Of a DNA stretch of 19,011 nt, positions 1-5,574 are shown one piece after another. The translations under genes and the position numbers were made by a program. Origin of the DNA: an uncultured Duganella sp. (lineage in GTDB: Bacteria > Pseudomonadota > Gammaproteobacteria > Burkholderiales > Burkholderiaceae); the NCBI GenBank assembly GCA_946482635.1, contig CAMLSG010000095.1:1-19011 (forward strand), read 5' to 3'. Numbering within the stretch: the stretch's first letter is position 1; each line of letters opens with the position of its first letter. Below the pieces are notes generated by a model. That model searched no databases. It was not told the origin of the DNA and was given only the letters and a program-made list of their open reading frames with translations.

Positions 1-52
1 TAACCCCACCCTTGGCAAGGCCTTACTGTACGATCAGATCTGAACTACTACA
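1..52 (-). mobile_element. Terminal end of a second IS481-like element, cut by the window edge
   Basis: The 52 bases end in CTACTACA and resemble the transposase-start end of the IS at 5575-6791 (its bases 6738-6791): both share a CCACCC...TTGGCAAGGCC block and a GATCA...GAACTACTACA terminus, at roughly three quarters identity by eye. The orientation is the same as the complete copy, so the transposase would lie to the left of the window and read leftwards. The match is not exact, so this is a related element rather than a recent copy. Only the end is visible, so completeness and target duplication cannot be judged. Confidence 0.7.
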
Positions 53-84
53 CCTTATCGGATGCCGGTAGATTTTCCATAGAT

Positions 85-205
85 CCCTAATGAATAGAAG
101 GGACTTCCCCGTCCCACATGCGCAGCATTGGGCTTGAGTCATTTCTGAGTTCATTCAGCCTTGCCGTTTCTTCCTTCGGGGGAGTCCATAGACAAAAGGT
201 TAGCA
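85..205 (-). repeat. Long attC candidate of the barstar cassette
   Basis: A degenerate CCCTAAT core at 85-91 and a GTTAGCA core at 199-205 enclose a stem (GGGACTTCCCCG at 100-111 against CGGGGGAGTCC at 177-187) with a loop of about 65 bases, which makes this about 120 bp, like the long attC class. The right half (171-206) is closely repeated at 2532-2568. It overlaps the 3' end of the barstar ORF. Confidence 0.5.
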
Positions 206-486
206 TAGGTCACCGTTGAAGCCGATTGAGGAAACTCCTCTGCCATCTCTTGAAGGCACGTCTGCAGTTGTTTTGCCTCGTTCGGCAGGCGCGTAGAAAA
301 AACCTTCCAGTTCTCGAATTCGAGCAATTCGGGCATTTCAACCAGTCCAGTGATCGCGTCCCAAAAGGCATTCCAATTGCAGCCATACCAGCCAGGGAAA
401 CCCAGGCGATCCATCAGCAAGTGATGAAGCTCGCGTGCATCGCTGACTGTGCCAAGATCAATTGAAACTATCGCTCGCCGTGTCAT
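151..486 (-). CDS. Barstar-like protein (ribonuclease inhibitor fold), cassette gene
   Basis: This 111-residue cytoplasmic protein carries the hallmark of the barstar family around residues 19-47: a leucine-rich helix, then GFPGWYGCNWNAFWDAI, the segment that in barstar forms the barnase-facing helix and loop. Family knowledge says barstar binds and blocks barnase-type RNases; here no partner toxin gene is adjacent, so a role as stand-alone immunity against foreign RNase toxins is inference. The last 18 or so residues, after TYAN, are translated out of the attC site (85-205), so the folded domain probably ends near residue 93. The ATG is 6 bases inside the next core site at 492-498, with no clear Shine-Dalgarno, as is common in cassettes. 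Confidence 0.85.
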   Translation of the reverse strand: MTRRAIVSIDLGTVSDARELHHLLMDRLGFPGWYGCNWNAFWDAITGLVEMPELLEFENWKVFSTRLPNEAKQLQTCLQEMAEEFPQSASTVTYANLLSMDSPEGRNGKAE

Positions 487-491
487 AGAAG

Positions 492-559
492 GCCTAACTG
501 TGTAGTACGTCCGCTGGAGCAGAAGGTTGGAATAATCAGTTCAGAACCTAAAGTTAGCC
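492..559 (-). repeat. attC site (degenerate centre)
   Basis: GCCTAAC at 492-498 and GTTAGCC at 553-559 are good outer cores. The interior contains GTCCGCTGGA, the half-arm seen in the attC sites at 4628-4684 and 5225-5282, but lacks the matching left arm, suggesting internal rearrangement. It lies just after the stop of the 554-997 gene, which overlaps the core. Confidence 0.65.
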
Positions 560-997
560 TGCGCTCTGAAGCGCCCCGTTTTTCCATTCAGCGAAGCGCA
601 CATCGATACGTGCGCGAAGGACGCCATAGTTCTCCCATGAATCGGAAACATGGTACATCGTCGGCAGACCGCCGCAGAGCAGTTCCTCATAGTCCTGCAA
701 ATAAATGCCCCGTTCAAAGTCGAAGTATGCTTGGGCGAAGGCATTTCCTTCATCGGAAAGATCTTCATCCGTGAGTGTTCCATCCATGAGTTGGAACATT
801 TCAGGCCCGGTTTTTGTTCGCGACTCAAAGGGCACGGTAAAGTCTGGGAAGTCCTCCAGGAACTCAGGGCTTAGTAAATGTCTTTCTATGCACCACCCGA
901 CGAACATTCCCGTATGGATGTAGCCGTGCTCGGGCGGAAGCTCCTGGGGAAAGTTGTCTGCACCGTAGTGCCATTTGGCTTTGTCGTATGTGCTCAT
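554..997 (-). CDS. DUF7832-like small protein, cassette gene
   Basis: The protein starts MSTYDKAKWHYG and continues with LPPEHGYIHTGMFVGWCIE, a pattern I associate with the DUF7832 family (a YDDASWHYGG...GATHIGMFLAWA type start). Its function is not known to me; family members are found as small orphan genes and among presumed immunity proteins, so an anti-toxin role is only inference. Length is about 147 residues. The frame is open further upstream to 1123, but that stretch would read through the attC-like hairpin, so the ATG at 997 (or the adjacent ATG at 1000) is preferred. The TAA stop lies inside the GTTAGCC core of the attC at 492-559. Confidence 0.7.
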   Translation of the reverse strand: MSTYDKAKWHYGADNFPQELPPEHGYIHTGMFVGWCIERHLLSPEFLEDFPDFTVPFESRTKTGPEMFQLMDGTLTDEDLSDEGNAFAQAYFDFERGIYLQDYEELLCGGLPTMYHVSDSWENYGVLRARIDVRFAEWKNGALQSAG

Positions 998-1003
998 CAT
1001 CCA

Positions 1004-1071
1004 GCTAAATTTTGATATGTGGGTATGGCCCGGCCCTGCTGGGCCATGCCCTTTCGATGGAAGCGTTATCC
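1004..1071 (-). repeat. Degenerate attC candidate with strong hairpin
   Basis: A strong stem, GGGTATGGCCC (1021-1031) against GGGCCATGCCC (1041-1051), sits between weak cores GCTAAAT (1004-1010) and GTTATCC (1065-1071). Its position between two cassette genes supports the call, but both cores deviate from consensus. It could instead act only as a transcript hairpin. Confidence 0.5.
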
Positions 1072-1076
1072 CGGCC

Positions 1077-1568
1077 CTAGTGGTGGAGGTGATAGAGGTC
1101 AGATAAGAGATCAAGCAGGCCACAATTCTCCCAGGGCTCGAAATCTCGCGTTTCGTGTCCTAGAAGTCCAAGACGCCAGTCGCCACTTTCGCTACCGACA
1201 GGAGAGTAGGCGATGTAGTTGCCACCCCCATCTTCAGCAACAATAAGGAATTGATTGATCTGGTCAGCATATGGCGGCGTTTCAGGTTCACTTTCCGACA
1301 ACCAATGCATTCGGAAATGACCGGTTTCTTGAATTTGCCTCTCCAGTCCGAACAAGATCTCCCAACCCTGCTCTGCGGCTTCGGCCGGATCTTCAATCAT
1401 CGGATGGGGTAGCTTTACCCCGTTTGATATTGTCAGAAGTGCTTTCATCTCGCTTGGAATGACGAGTCCAAGTTCGCGCTCGGCATTCGAGATTTGCTCA
1501 GCGGTGGCCCGTTGAACGAGTAGCAATTGATCGCCGATGGCTTGGATTTCGGCTTGAGTGAGTAGCAT
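1077..1568 (-). CDS. SMI1/KNR4 (SUKH) family protein, cassette gene
   Basis: This 163-residue protein has the SUKH layout: an N-terminal helix with ISNAERELGLVIPSEMKALL, then SNG, then a central strand FLIVAEDGGGNYIAY near residues 113-127, the typical hydrophobic-plus-glycine motif of SMI1/KNR4 proteins. In bacteria this superfamily supplies immunity proteins against nuclease and other polymorphic toxins; the toxin target cannot be told from the sequence. The chosen ATG at 1568 has GGAG 9 bases upstream; the open frame to 1685 would cross the attC at 1590-1646. The stop TAG lies 6 bases past the preceding core. Confidence 0.85.
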   Translation of the reverse strand: MLLTQAEIQAIGDQLLLVQRATAEQISNAERELGLVIPSEMKALLTISNGVKLPHPMIEDPAEAAEQGWEILFGLERQIQETGHFRMHWLSESEPETPPYADQINQFLIVAEDGGGNYIAYSPVGSESGDWRLGLLGHETRDFEPWENCGLLDLLSDLYHLHH

Positions 1569-1589
1569 GAGGTTCGATCTCCGGGTTGG

Positions 1590-1646
1590 GCTATTGTTCC
1601 GACAACTGGCGCGTATCAGCGCGTCCAGTTGATTAATGTGTTGGGC
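1590..1646 (-). repeat. attC site
   Basis: The R' side core GTTGGGC is at 1640-1646, and a clean inner stem CAACTGG (1603-1609) pairs with CCAGTTG (1625-1631), with a further CGCG/CGCG pairing. The opposite core is degenerate (GCTATTG, 1590-1596). The 3' end of the 1616-2032 gene is encoded inside it. Confidence 0.65.
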
Positions 1647-2032
1647 AGTGGCGCACCAGGCGTACAGTCTTCCGATGATACCCAATCCACAAAGGACTCA
1701 TTACCGTTATCAATTTCTAAGAAGGTATCCGAGTAAGGGTTAATGTCAGGGAATGTGTAGGTTGGATCGCAGCGGACCTTTCGGTTAATCGTTTGAGATA
1801 AGAATCGTCCAAACTCCACATGGGACTTCCACAAAGAACAGCCGCGCAGGTAAAAACTGTAATAGCCATCTTCGCTTGGTGTAACGATAAGTACTCCATC
1901 CCTCGACTTATATATATGCATATCGTCGGCGCCCGACTCAACGCGAGTGAGCATGCCGAGAACGACAGCAATCGCTTCAACTACATTGTCCGGGTCAGGG
2001 CCAGCCACATAGGCTTCGAGGTCAGTATCCAT
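1616..2032 (-). CDS. Hypothetical cassette protein, 138 aa
   Basis: I do not recognise a family. The acidic protein begins MDTDLEAYVAG and has no signal peptide or membrane helix, so it is probably cytoplasmic. Its middle holds several aromatic-rich strands (DGYYSFYLRG) and its second half the stretch VRCDPTYTFPDINPYSDTF, which looks like a structured core. The last 10 residues or so are encoded by the attC at 1590-1646. It sits between SUKH-type and other cassette genes, so an immunity role is possible but unsupported. Confidence 0.75.
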   Translation of the reverse strand: MDTDLEAYVAGPDPDNVVEAIAVVLGMLTRVESGADDMHIYKSRDGVLIVTPSEDGYYSFYLRGCSLWKSHVEFGRFLSQTINRKVRCDPTYTFPDINPYSDTFLEIDNGNESFVDWVSSEDCTPGAPLPNTLINWTR

Positions 2033-2054
2033 TTAGACGATGGGAAAAATTGGT

Positions 2055-2122
2055 GCTCTACGTTTAAACGGGCTGCTGGAACGCGCAGCGTGGGGCCAGT
2101 CCAGTTGACTGCAAGGTTGGGC
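2055..2122 (-). repeat. attC site
   Basis: GTTGGGC at 2116-2122 and a GCTCTACG variant at 2055-2062 bound a 68-bp element with an inner pairing CTGCTGGAACGCGCAGCG, similar to the attC at 4267-4336. The stop codon of the following gene begins 3 bases past the core. Confidence 0.7.
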
Positions 2123-2124
2123 CT

Positions 2125-2454
2125 TTAATACGCTCCACCTTGAGGGGTGCAACCATCGCTGTCATGCAGCTTTCCTTCAGTGATCACACCTGCTGGTTTG
2201 CAAACATCGTTAAAGCTCCAGACATCGAAAGCATCTCCAGGCACAGCTTGGGTTTTCAAGTGCAACTCAAACTCCTCAAAGTCCTCAAACGCAAAAATTC
2301 TAGGACAGCTCGCCCCTCGATAGAACCAGTGCTGCACGATAATAGGGCCGCGTGAAAGGACCGCCTGAATCTTCGCAACACTTTCCTCTGACAGTATCTT
2401 CTTTCCGTCAGTCGTCCAATTGTCCAGTTCATATCTGTCAAATATACGGGTCAT
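2125..2454 (-). CDS. Hypothetical cassette protein, 109 aa
   Basis: No family is recognised with confidence. The protein starts MTRIFDRYELDNW and has a central HWFYRGASCPRIFAFEDFEE stretch and a C-terminal VWSFNDVCKPAG...GGAY. It has no signal peptide or transmembrane segment. An upstream in-frame ATG at 2472 would place six more residues over the edge of the neighbouring attC, so the ATG at 2454 is preferred. It ends at the attC at 2055-2122, giving the full gene-attC unit of a cassette. Confidence 0.75.
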   Translation of the reverse strand: MTRIFDRYELDNWTTDGKKILSEESVAKIQAVLSRGPIIVQHWFYRGASCPRIFAFEDFEEFELHLKTQAVPGDAFDVWSFNDVCKPAGVITEGKLHDSDGCTPQGGAY

Positions 2455-2466
2455 AGTTCTGGTGCA

Positions 2467-2567
2467 CTCCAACTTTCAAGGAAACCGGCTGCAGGCTTAT
2501 CCCGCATGCCATACCTATCGATCAATCCCTTGTACTTTCGGGGGAGTCCATATACAAATGGTTATGC
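2467..2567 (-). repeat. Long attC candidate
   Basis: GTTATGC (2561-2567) is a standard core variant; the other side has CTCCAAC (2467-2473). The right half, TTTCGGGGGAGTCCATA onwards, closely matches the right half of the attC of the barstar cassette (171-206). The left arm does not pair well, so the 101-bp extent is provisional. Confidence 0.5.
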
Positions 2568-2984
2568 TCTTTGCTCGATAGCCCCAGTCATGTACTGAAG
2601 CACCTGAACAAGTGCGATTGCGCGAGTAACATCTAATTCACAACGCGAACCCGAATCAAGGATGATCGCAATAAGTGGCTCTGTATCGTGGACAATTAGT
2701 TGAAGAACTCCCGTCGCGGTCCAGAGCTTGCAGGACTTCGTAATATCACCCTCCACCCGAGCAGGATCCGCGTTTTGTTTTTCGGAACTTTCCCAGATAG
2801 CGCGAGCCTCTCCAGCGAAAATCCCGGCGATCTCCACCGCATCTTGAGCGGACAGAACGCAGTACGCGGATCCCTCCGGATCAAGCTCAAGCATTATCTT
2901 CGGGGACTCACTCCAGATTGATGCTCGACCTCGAACGACGAGCCACTGATGAATTTTAGACACAGTATTTCCTTGATGCTGCAT
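2562..2984 (-). CDS. Hypothetical cassette protein, 140 aa
   Basis: Family not recognised. The likely start is the ATG within the GTTATGC core at 2981-2987, giving MQHQGNTVSKIHQW; a second ATG at 2999 lies inside the attC stem and is less likely. The protein shows alternating strands and helices (VVRGRASIW, LELDPEGSAYCVLS, VLQLIVHD, LIAIIL) and a helical end. No export signal is seen. Its stop lies inside the core at 2561-2567, so the gene fills the cassette almost completely. Confidence 0.75.
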   Translation of the reverse strand: MQHQGNTVSKIHQWLVVRGRASIWSESPKIMLELDPEGSAYCVLSAQDAVEIAGIFAGEARAIWESSEKQNADPARVEGDITKSCKLWTATGVLQLIVHDTEPLIAIILDSGSRCELDVTRAIALVQVLQYMTGAIEQRA

Positions 2985-3038
2985 AACGTCAAAGAGCACC
3001 GGCGGCCGGAGGCCGTACGGTGGATTGAATGATTGGGC
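2981..3038 (-). repeat. attC site
   Basis: A consensus GCATAAC core (2981-2987) and an ATTGGGC core (3032-3038) enclose the stem CACCG..CGGCC with GGCCG..CGGTG (2997-3023). The segment GGATTGAATGATTGGGC resembles the right ends of the sites at 3427-3488 and 6792-6843. Confidence 0.75.
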
Positions 3039-3073
3039 CTTTTGTCGTCGAATTGAACATTGTAATTGGCGCC

Positions 3074-3418
3074 TTAGCGGTAGCCATAGACTGTTGCCTT
3101 ATCATCGTAGACGTGACATTCAAGGCCGACTGCGCTAGCAAGCGTCAGTAATTCGTTGACCCTGTTGGAACGAACCCATTCGATAAATATGAAAAGCTCT
3201 GGCCCCATGCCCGTCCCTTCAATATAGTATCCCGTGGGAATAAAGACGGATCTGTTCACGAACACCTTCTTTTCGTGAATGAATTTCACTTCAAGGGGAA
3301 TCGCGGCTTCGACAATTGGCAGAAAGAATTCGAGCCATTTTGTGTCGCTGGCCATTCCGCCGAGCCCGCGCCTCTGGGCAATACGCTTGGCGCGCTGTCT
3401 GGATTCAGTATCTGCCAT
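3074..3418 (-). CDS. Possible DUF6678-like protein, cassette gene
   Basis: This protein is 114 residues long from the ATG at 3418. The segment RGLGGMASDTKWLEFFLPI (about residues 17-36) resembles the start of DUF6678 proteins, where a conserved NTKW-type motif is followed by a helix, and FIFIEWVRS (about 77-85) matches their IEW strand. The assignment is from memory and moderate. DUF6678 has no defined activity that I know of. There is no signal peptide. A shorter start at the internal methionine (MASDTKW) is possible but would remove a helix. Confidence 0.65.
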   Translation of the reverse strand: MADTESRQRAKRIAQRRGLGGMASDTKWLEFFLPIVEAAIPLEVKFIHEKKVFVNRSVFIPTGYYIEGTGMGPELFIFIEWVRSNRVNELLTLASAVGLECHVYDDKATVYGYR

Positions 3419-3426
3419 GGAGATGA

Positions 3427-3488
3427 GCCCAATGTGCTTGAATTAACCAGCGCGCTTTAGCGCGTCCGTGTTGAATGAATGGTTGGGC
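3427..3488 (-). repeat. attC site, near-duplicate of the IS-interrupted one
   Basis: GCCCAAT (3427-3433) and GTTGGGC (3482-3488) flank GCGCGCTTTAGCGCGT, a strong short stem. Apart from a few bases in the core and stem it equals the site rebuilt from 5559-5574 plus 6799-6843, including the same CTTGAAT where the IS entered the other copy. Confidence 0.85.
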
Positions 3489-3495
3489 AGCTCGC

Positions 3496-3813
3496 TCATA
3501 AATCAGCTTGGAATTTCTCGAGGATCTCGTCTTTCGAAAAGGCCTCCCCCAAGATATCTTTGGGATAGATTAACCCTTTGCGACGAGTAGAAAGGATTCG
3601 TTCAATTTTTTCTACCGAGAGTGTATGCCCTTTCAAAGCAGCAGCAACGCTAGTGATCTCAGTACGGCGGGCAAGAAATGCCTGGAGCTGTTCAAGGCTC
3701 AAACCAATGGAATGTGCGGCCGCGATCTCCGCTGCGATGTTGGCAGGGAACCCAGTCCCGACTTCAACGTTCAGGCGCCGTTCAAATTGTTCAAAGTATT
3801 CGGATAGCTCCAT
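3496..3813 (-). CDS. Hypothetical helical cassette protein, 105 aa
   Basis: Family not recognised. MELSEYFEQFERRL is followed by three or four predicted amphipathic helices (SLEQLQAFLARR, TSVAAALKG, SVEKIERILSTR) and a charged end, so a small soluble helical protein is likely. A TTG start at 3825 inside the GCTCAAC core would add four residues; the ATG at 3813 is chosen as more usual. The stop falls 7 bases past the attC at 3427-3488. Confidence 0.72.
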   Translation of the reverse strand: MELSEYFEQFERRLNVEVGTGFPANIAAEIAAAHSIGLSLEQLQAFLARRTEITSVAAALKGHTLSVEKIERILSTRRKGLIYPKDILGEAFSKDEILEKFQADL

Positions 3814-3819
3814 TGCGTA

Positions 3820-3891
3820 GCTCAACGTGGGACGTAACCGGCCAAAGCAGCGCGAAGTGATGCGGAGGTCTGGTTGACGGAATGGTTGGGC
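3820..3891 (-). repeat. attC site
   Basis: Consensus cores GCTCAAC (3820-3826) and GTTGGGC (3885-3891) lie 72 bp apart end to end, with GTAACCGG... opposed by ...TGGTTGAC near the outer stem. The stop codon of the next gene directly abuts the core. Confidence 0.8.
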
Positions 3892-4260
3892 TCAGACATT
3901 TGATTCTTCACCCTCAGAAGAGTTACCGCGCTTGATCATTTCGTTGAGCGTCTGGCCAGCAATGGCAGTGACACGAATCCACTCAGGAAGGCGAACGATT
4001 TCAAGTGTATTTGGAACGGAAGATGGCGTGGCCGCGCAGAACCCTTCAATCGCTTCGCCGACAGAGCGGATTCCCGCAATTTCTGTCGAAGTAAAGATCT
4101 GGTGCGGAAGGTCGTCGACATCAATCGGAGCCCAGTCATTCCACGAATTGACAAGGTCATCGAAGCCGCAGGCCGGAACATCCGTACGCGCGTCAACGAT
4201 CCAGCCCAAAACTTCAATTAGGCGGTTTCGAATTCGAGCATGAACTATCAGGTCTGTCAT
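3892..4260 (-). CDS. Hypothetical cassette protein, 122 aa
   Basis: Family not recognised with confidence. The protein starts MTDLIVHARIRNRLIEVLGW, then CGFDDLVNSWNDW (about residues 31-43), then a helical part (GIRSVGEAIEGFC) and PEWIRVTAIAGQTL near the end. The FDDLVN.W.DW pattern followed by a P.W.R motif hints at an all-helical family of small proteins seen near toxin-immunity loci, but this is not firm. The ATG is 6 bases downstream of the GTTGGGC core (4267-4273, reverse strand), so the longer open frame to 4341 crosses an attC and is rejected. Confidence 0.75.
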   Translation of the reverse strand: MTDLIVHARIRNRLIEVLGWIVDARTDVPACGFDDLVNSWNDWAPIDVDDLPHQIFTSTEIAGIRSVGEAIEGFCAATPSSVPNTLEIVRLPEWIRVTAIAGQTLNEMIKRGNSSEGEESNV

Positions 4261-4266
4261 AGGTTG

Positions 4267-4336
4267 GCCCAACGAACGATAACCGACGGCTGGAGCGCGC
4301 AGCGCGGAAGCCGTCCGGTTGATTAAAATGTTAGAG
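4267..4336 (-). repeat. attC site (well conserved)
   Basis: GCCCAAC (4267-4273) and GTTAGAG (4330-4336) bound AACCGACGGCTGGAGCGCGC, whose arms pair with GCGCGGAAGCCGTCCGGTT. This is the most typical attC in the window: outer cores, a central stem with unpaired bases and a short loop. Confidence 0.88.
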
Positions 4337-4624
4337 CACATTATCTACCACCGACAGTATTGAGAGTCGAGGCAAGTTCTTTGGCGTTGAGACGAGTGAC
4401 ACTGCGCCTGCCCCGTGGCGGACTTCAGCGTGAGCTACCGTCGCTCGAATTTGCTCGGAATTTGGCGTAGCGATAACGACGCCCTGTCCCGAGTCGGGCA
4501 ACTCCGACGTCGAACGAAACTGACCGTGCAAGACCAGCCATATACCCAAAGGGAGATCGGCTCCGCGTTCCCGAAGCGCCTCGGTTATAATGAAACTGTC
4601 GATGACAGTGTAGGTGCGCGACAT
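4331..4624 (-). CDS. Hypothetical cassette protein, 97 aa
   Basis: Family not recognised. The protein begins MSRTYTVIDSFIITEALRERG and contains LGIWLVLHGQF and GVVIATPNSEQIRATVAHAEV, suggesting an alpha/beta fold with hydrophobic strands rather than membrane helices. The ATG starts 3 bases after the GCTCTAAC core (4627-4634) and the TAA stop lies within the GTTAGAG core (4330-4336), so the gene spans the cassette exactly. Confidence 0.75.
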   Translation of the reverse strand: MSRTYTVIDSFIITEALRERGADLPLGIWLVLHGQFRSTSELPDSGQGVVIATPNSEQIRATVAHAEVRHGAGAVSLVSTPKNLPRLSILSVVDNVL

Positions 4625-4627
4625 AGG

Positions 4628-4684
4628 CTCTAACGTGTTTGTTCAGCGGTGCCGGCAGGCGTCCGCTGGAACGGTTTGTTAGCC
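4628..4684 (-). repeat. attC site
   Basis: CTCTAAC (4628-4634) and GTTAGCC (4678-4684) flank TTCAGCGG...CCGCTGGAA, a clean inner stem with unpaired bases. It is a sister of the site at 5225-5282. Confidence 0.88.
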
Positions 4685-4690
4685 TGCAAA

Positions 4691-5221
4691 TTATTCAAGT
4701 TCACAGGCTATCTCGAATGGCCACATCGAATCGTTCTGTGCGCATGCAGCGTCAAATACGCTCAAACGGTCTAAGAACGAATCCAACGTCCCCTCAGATC
4801 TTGCTTCCTGATACAGGCACAAGGACTCGGAAAATCTCTCCAAAGTTGAATTGATGAAAACGCGACGGTTTTGGTCATCATGATTGAGATAGATGATAGC
4901 GCGTGAACTAAGTTCTATTCCAAGAGGATCTCCAGATCCAGTACAGCCAAGAGGGAACAAGTTCGATGGCATATCGTAGAGATCGTAAAGATCTCGGAGT
5001 TCTTCTCTTGAATAGGCCGTGAAGTTCAAGAAAGGCGCGGCTTGTTTCGGAAGCCCAGCGGCAACGAGAAAACTAACGTCATCCGGATGGATACCGAATT
5101 CAATTAGCGAAGCAGAATCAAAGGACAAGAACTCAGCTTGTCGATCGGCCAGATTGGGCATGTCTGCGAAAATCGAGCGCACTTTCGCGATGAATCGGGA
5201 GCGAAATTCTTCAGGGTTCAT
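4691..5221 (-). CDS. SUKH-4 family immunity protein, cassette gene
   Basis: This 176-residue protein has the SUKH-4 pattern: SLIEFGIHPDDVSFLVAAGLP (about residues 38-58), a strand with AAPFLNF, then LGIELSSRAIIYLNHDD, and RRVFINSTLERFSESLCLY (about 118-136), the family's signature of an 'F(V/I)N(S/T)(S/T)L..F..SL' helix. SUKH-4 proteins are known as immunity partners in polymorphic toxin systems. No toxin gene is next to it. The ATG lies 3 bases from the GGCTAAC core (5225-5231), so there is virtually no leader. Confidence 0.88.
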   Translation of the reverse strand: MNPEEFRSRFIAKVRSIFADMPNLADRQAEFLSFDSASLIEFGIHPDDVSFLVAAGLPKQAAPFLNFTAYSREELRDLYDLYDMPSNLFPLGCTGSGDPLGIELSSRAIIYLNHDDQNRRVFINSTLERFSESLCLYQEARSEGTLDSFLDRLSVFDAACAQNDSMWPFEIACELE

Positions 5222-5224
5222 TTG

Positions 5225-5282
5225 GGCTAACGTGGGTGTTCAGCGGCGCCGGTAGGCGTCCGCTGGAGCTGGGGGGGTAGGC
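5225..5282 (-). repeat. attC site
   Basis: GGCTAAC (5225-5231) is good; the other core is GGTAGGC (5276-5282) after a run of seven G, probably mutated from GTTAGGC. The centre TTCAGCGG...CCGCTGGA is shared with the site at 4628-4684. Confidence 0.78.
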
Positions 5283-5311
5283 AATTGCGTCATCGAATTT
5301 GGCATAGAAAT

Positions 5312-5548
5312 TTAAGTTGGCTTGTCGTTTTTCTTGATTACGGAGCCAAAGAAGAGAAGCAGGAATAGCAGGAAAAGCGAAACTGCACCGACCAAGCACA
5401 ACGACGCAAGTAGCCTAAAACCAAGACCAGTCGAAGCGTCGATTTCATCCACCGGAAGTCGAAAGCTCAAAGCGAAGCAAGCGAGCCAACCTGCAGTCGT
5501 TATGAAAGACCACCAAACCAGAACTCGGGAGAGTGAAACTCGTGACAT
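5312..5548 (-). CDS. Small two-helix membrane protein, cassette gene
   Basis: This 78-residue protein has two hydrophobic segments, about residues 9-29 (VLVWWSFITTAGWLACFALSF) and 43-68 (a run of L, V, F and A), joined by a short acidic loop (VDEIDAST). Basic residues lie at both ends (SRVSLSR and KKNDK), so both termini are likely cytoplasmic. No family recognised. Small membrane proteins are frequent among integron cassettes and among immunity proteins against membrane-acting toxins, but nothing here proves the latter. The start lies 11 bases from the interrupted attC core at 5559-5565. Confidence 0.72.
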   Translation of the reverse strand: MSRVSLSRVLVWWSFITTAGWLACFALSFRLPVDEIDASTGLGFRLLASLCLVGAVSLFLLFLLLFFGSVIKKNDKPT

Positions 5549-5558
5549 TGTGCGAAAG

Positions 5559-5574
5559 TCTAACGTGCTTGAAT
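5559..5574 (-). repeat. Left fragment of IS-interrupted attC site
   Basis: GTCTAAC (5559-5565) followed by GTGCTTGAAT is the beginning of an attC. Joined to 6799-6843 after removing the IS and one CTTGAAT copy, it gives a 61-62 bp site almost identical to 3427-3488. Confidence 0.85.

Noticed and set aside
226..465. Plus-strand 79-codon ORF over the barstar-like gene
   Set aside because: Antisense shadow; the minus-strand frame has a clear barstar motif.
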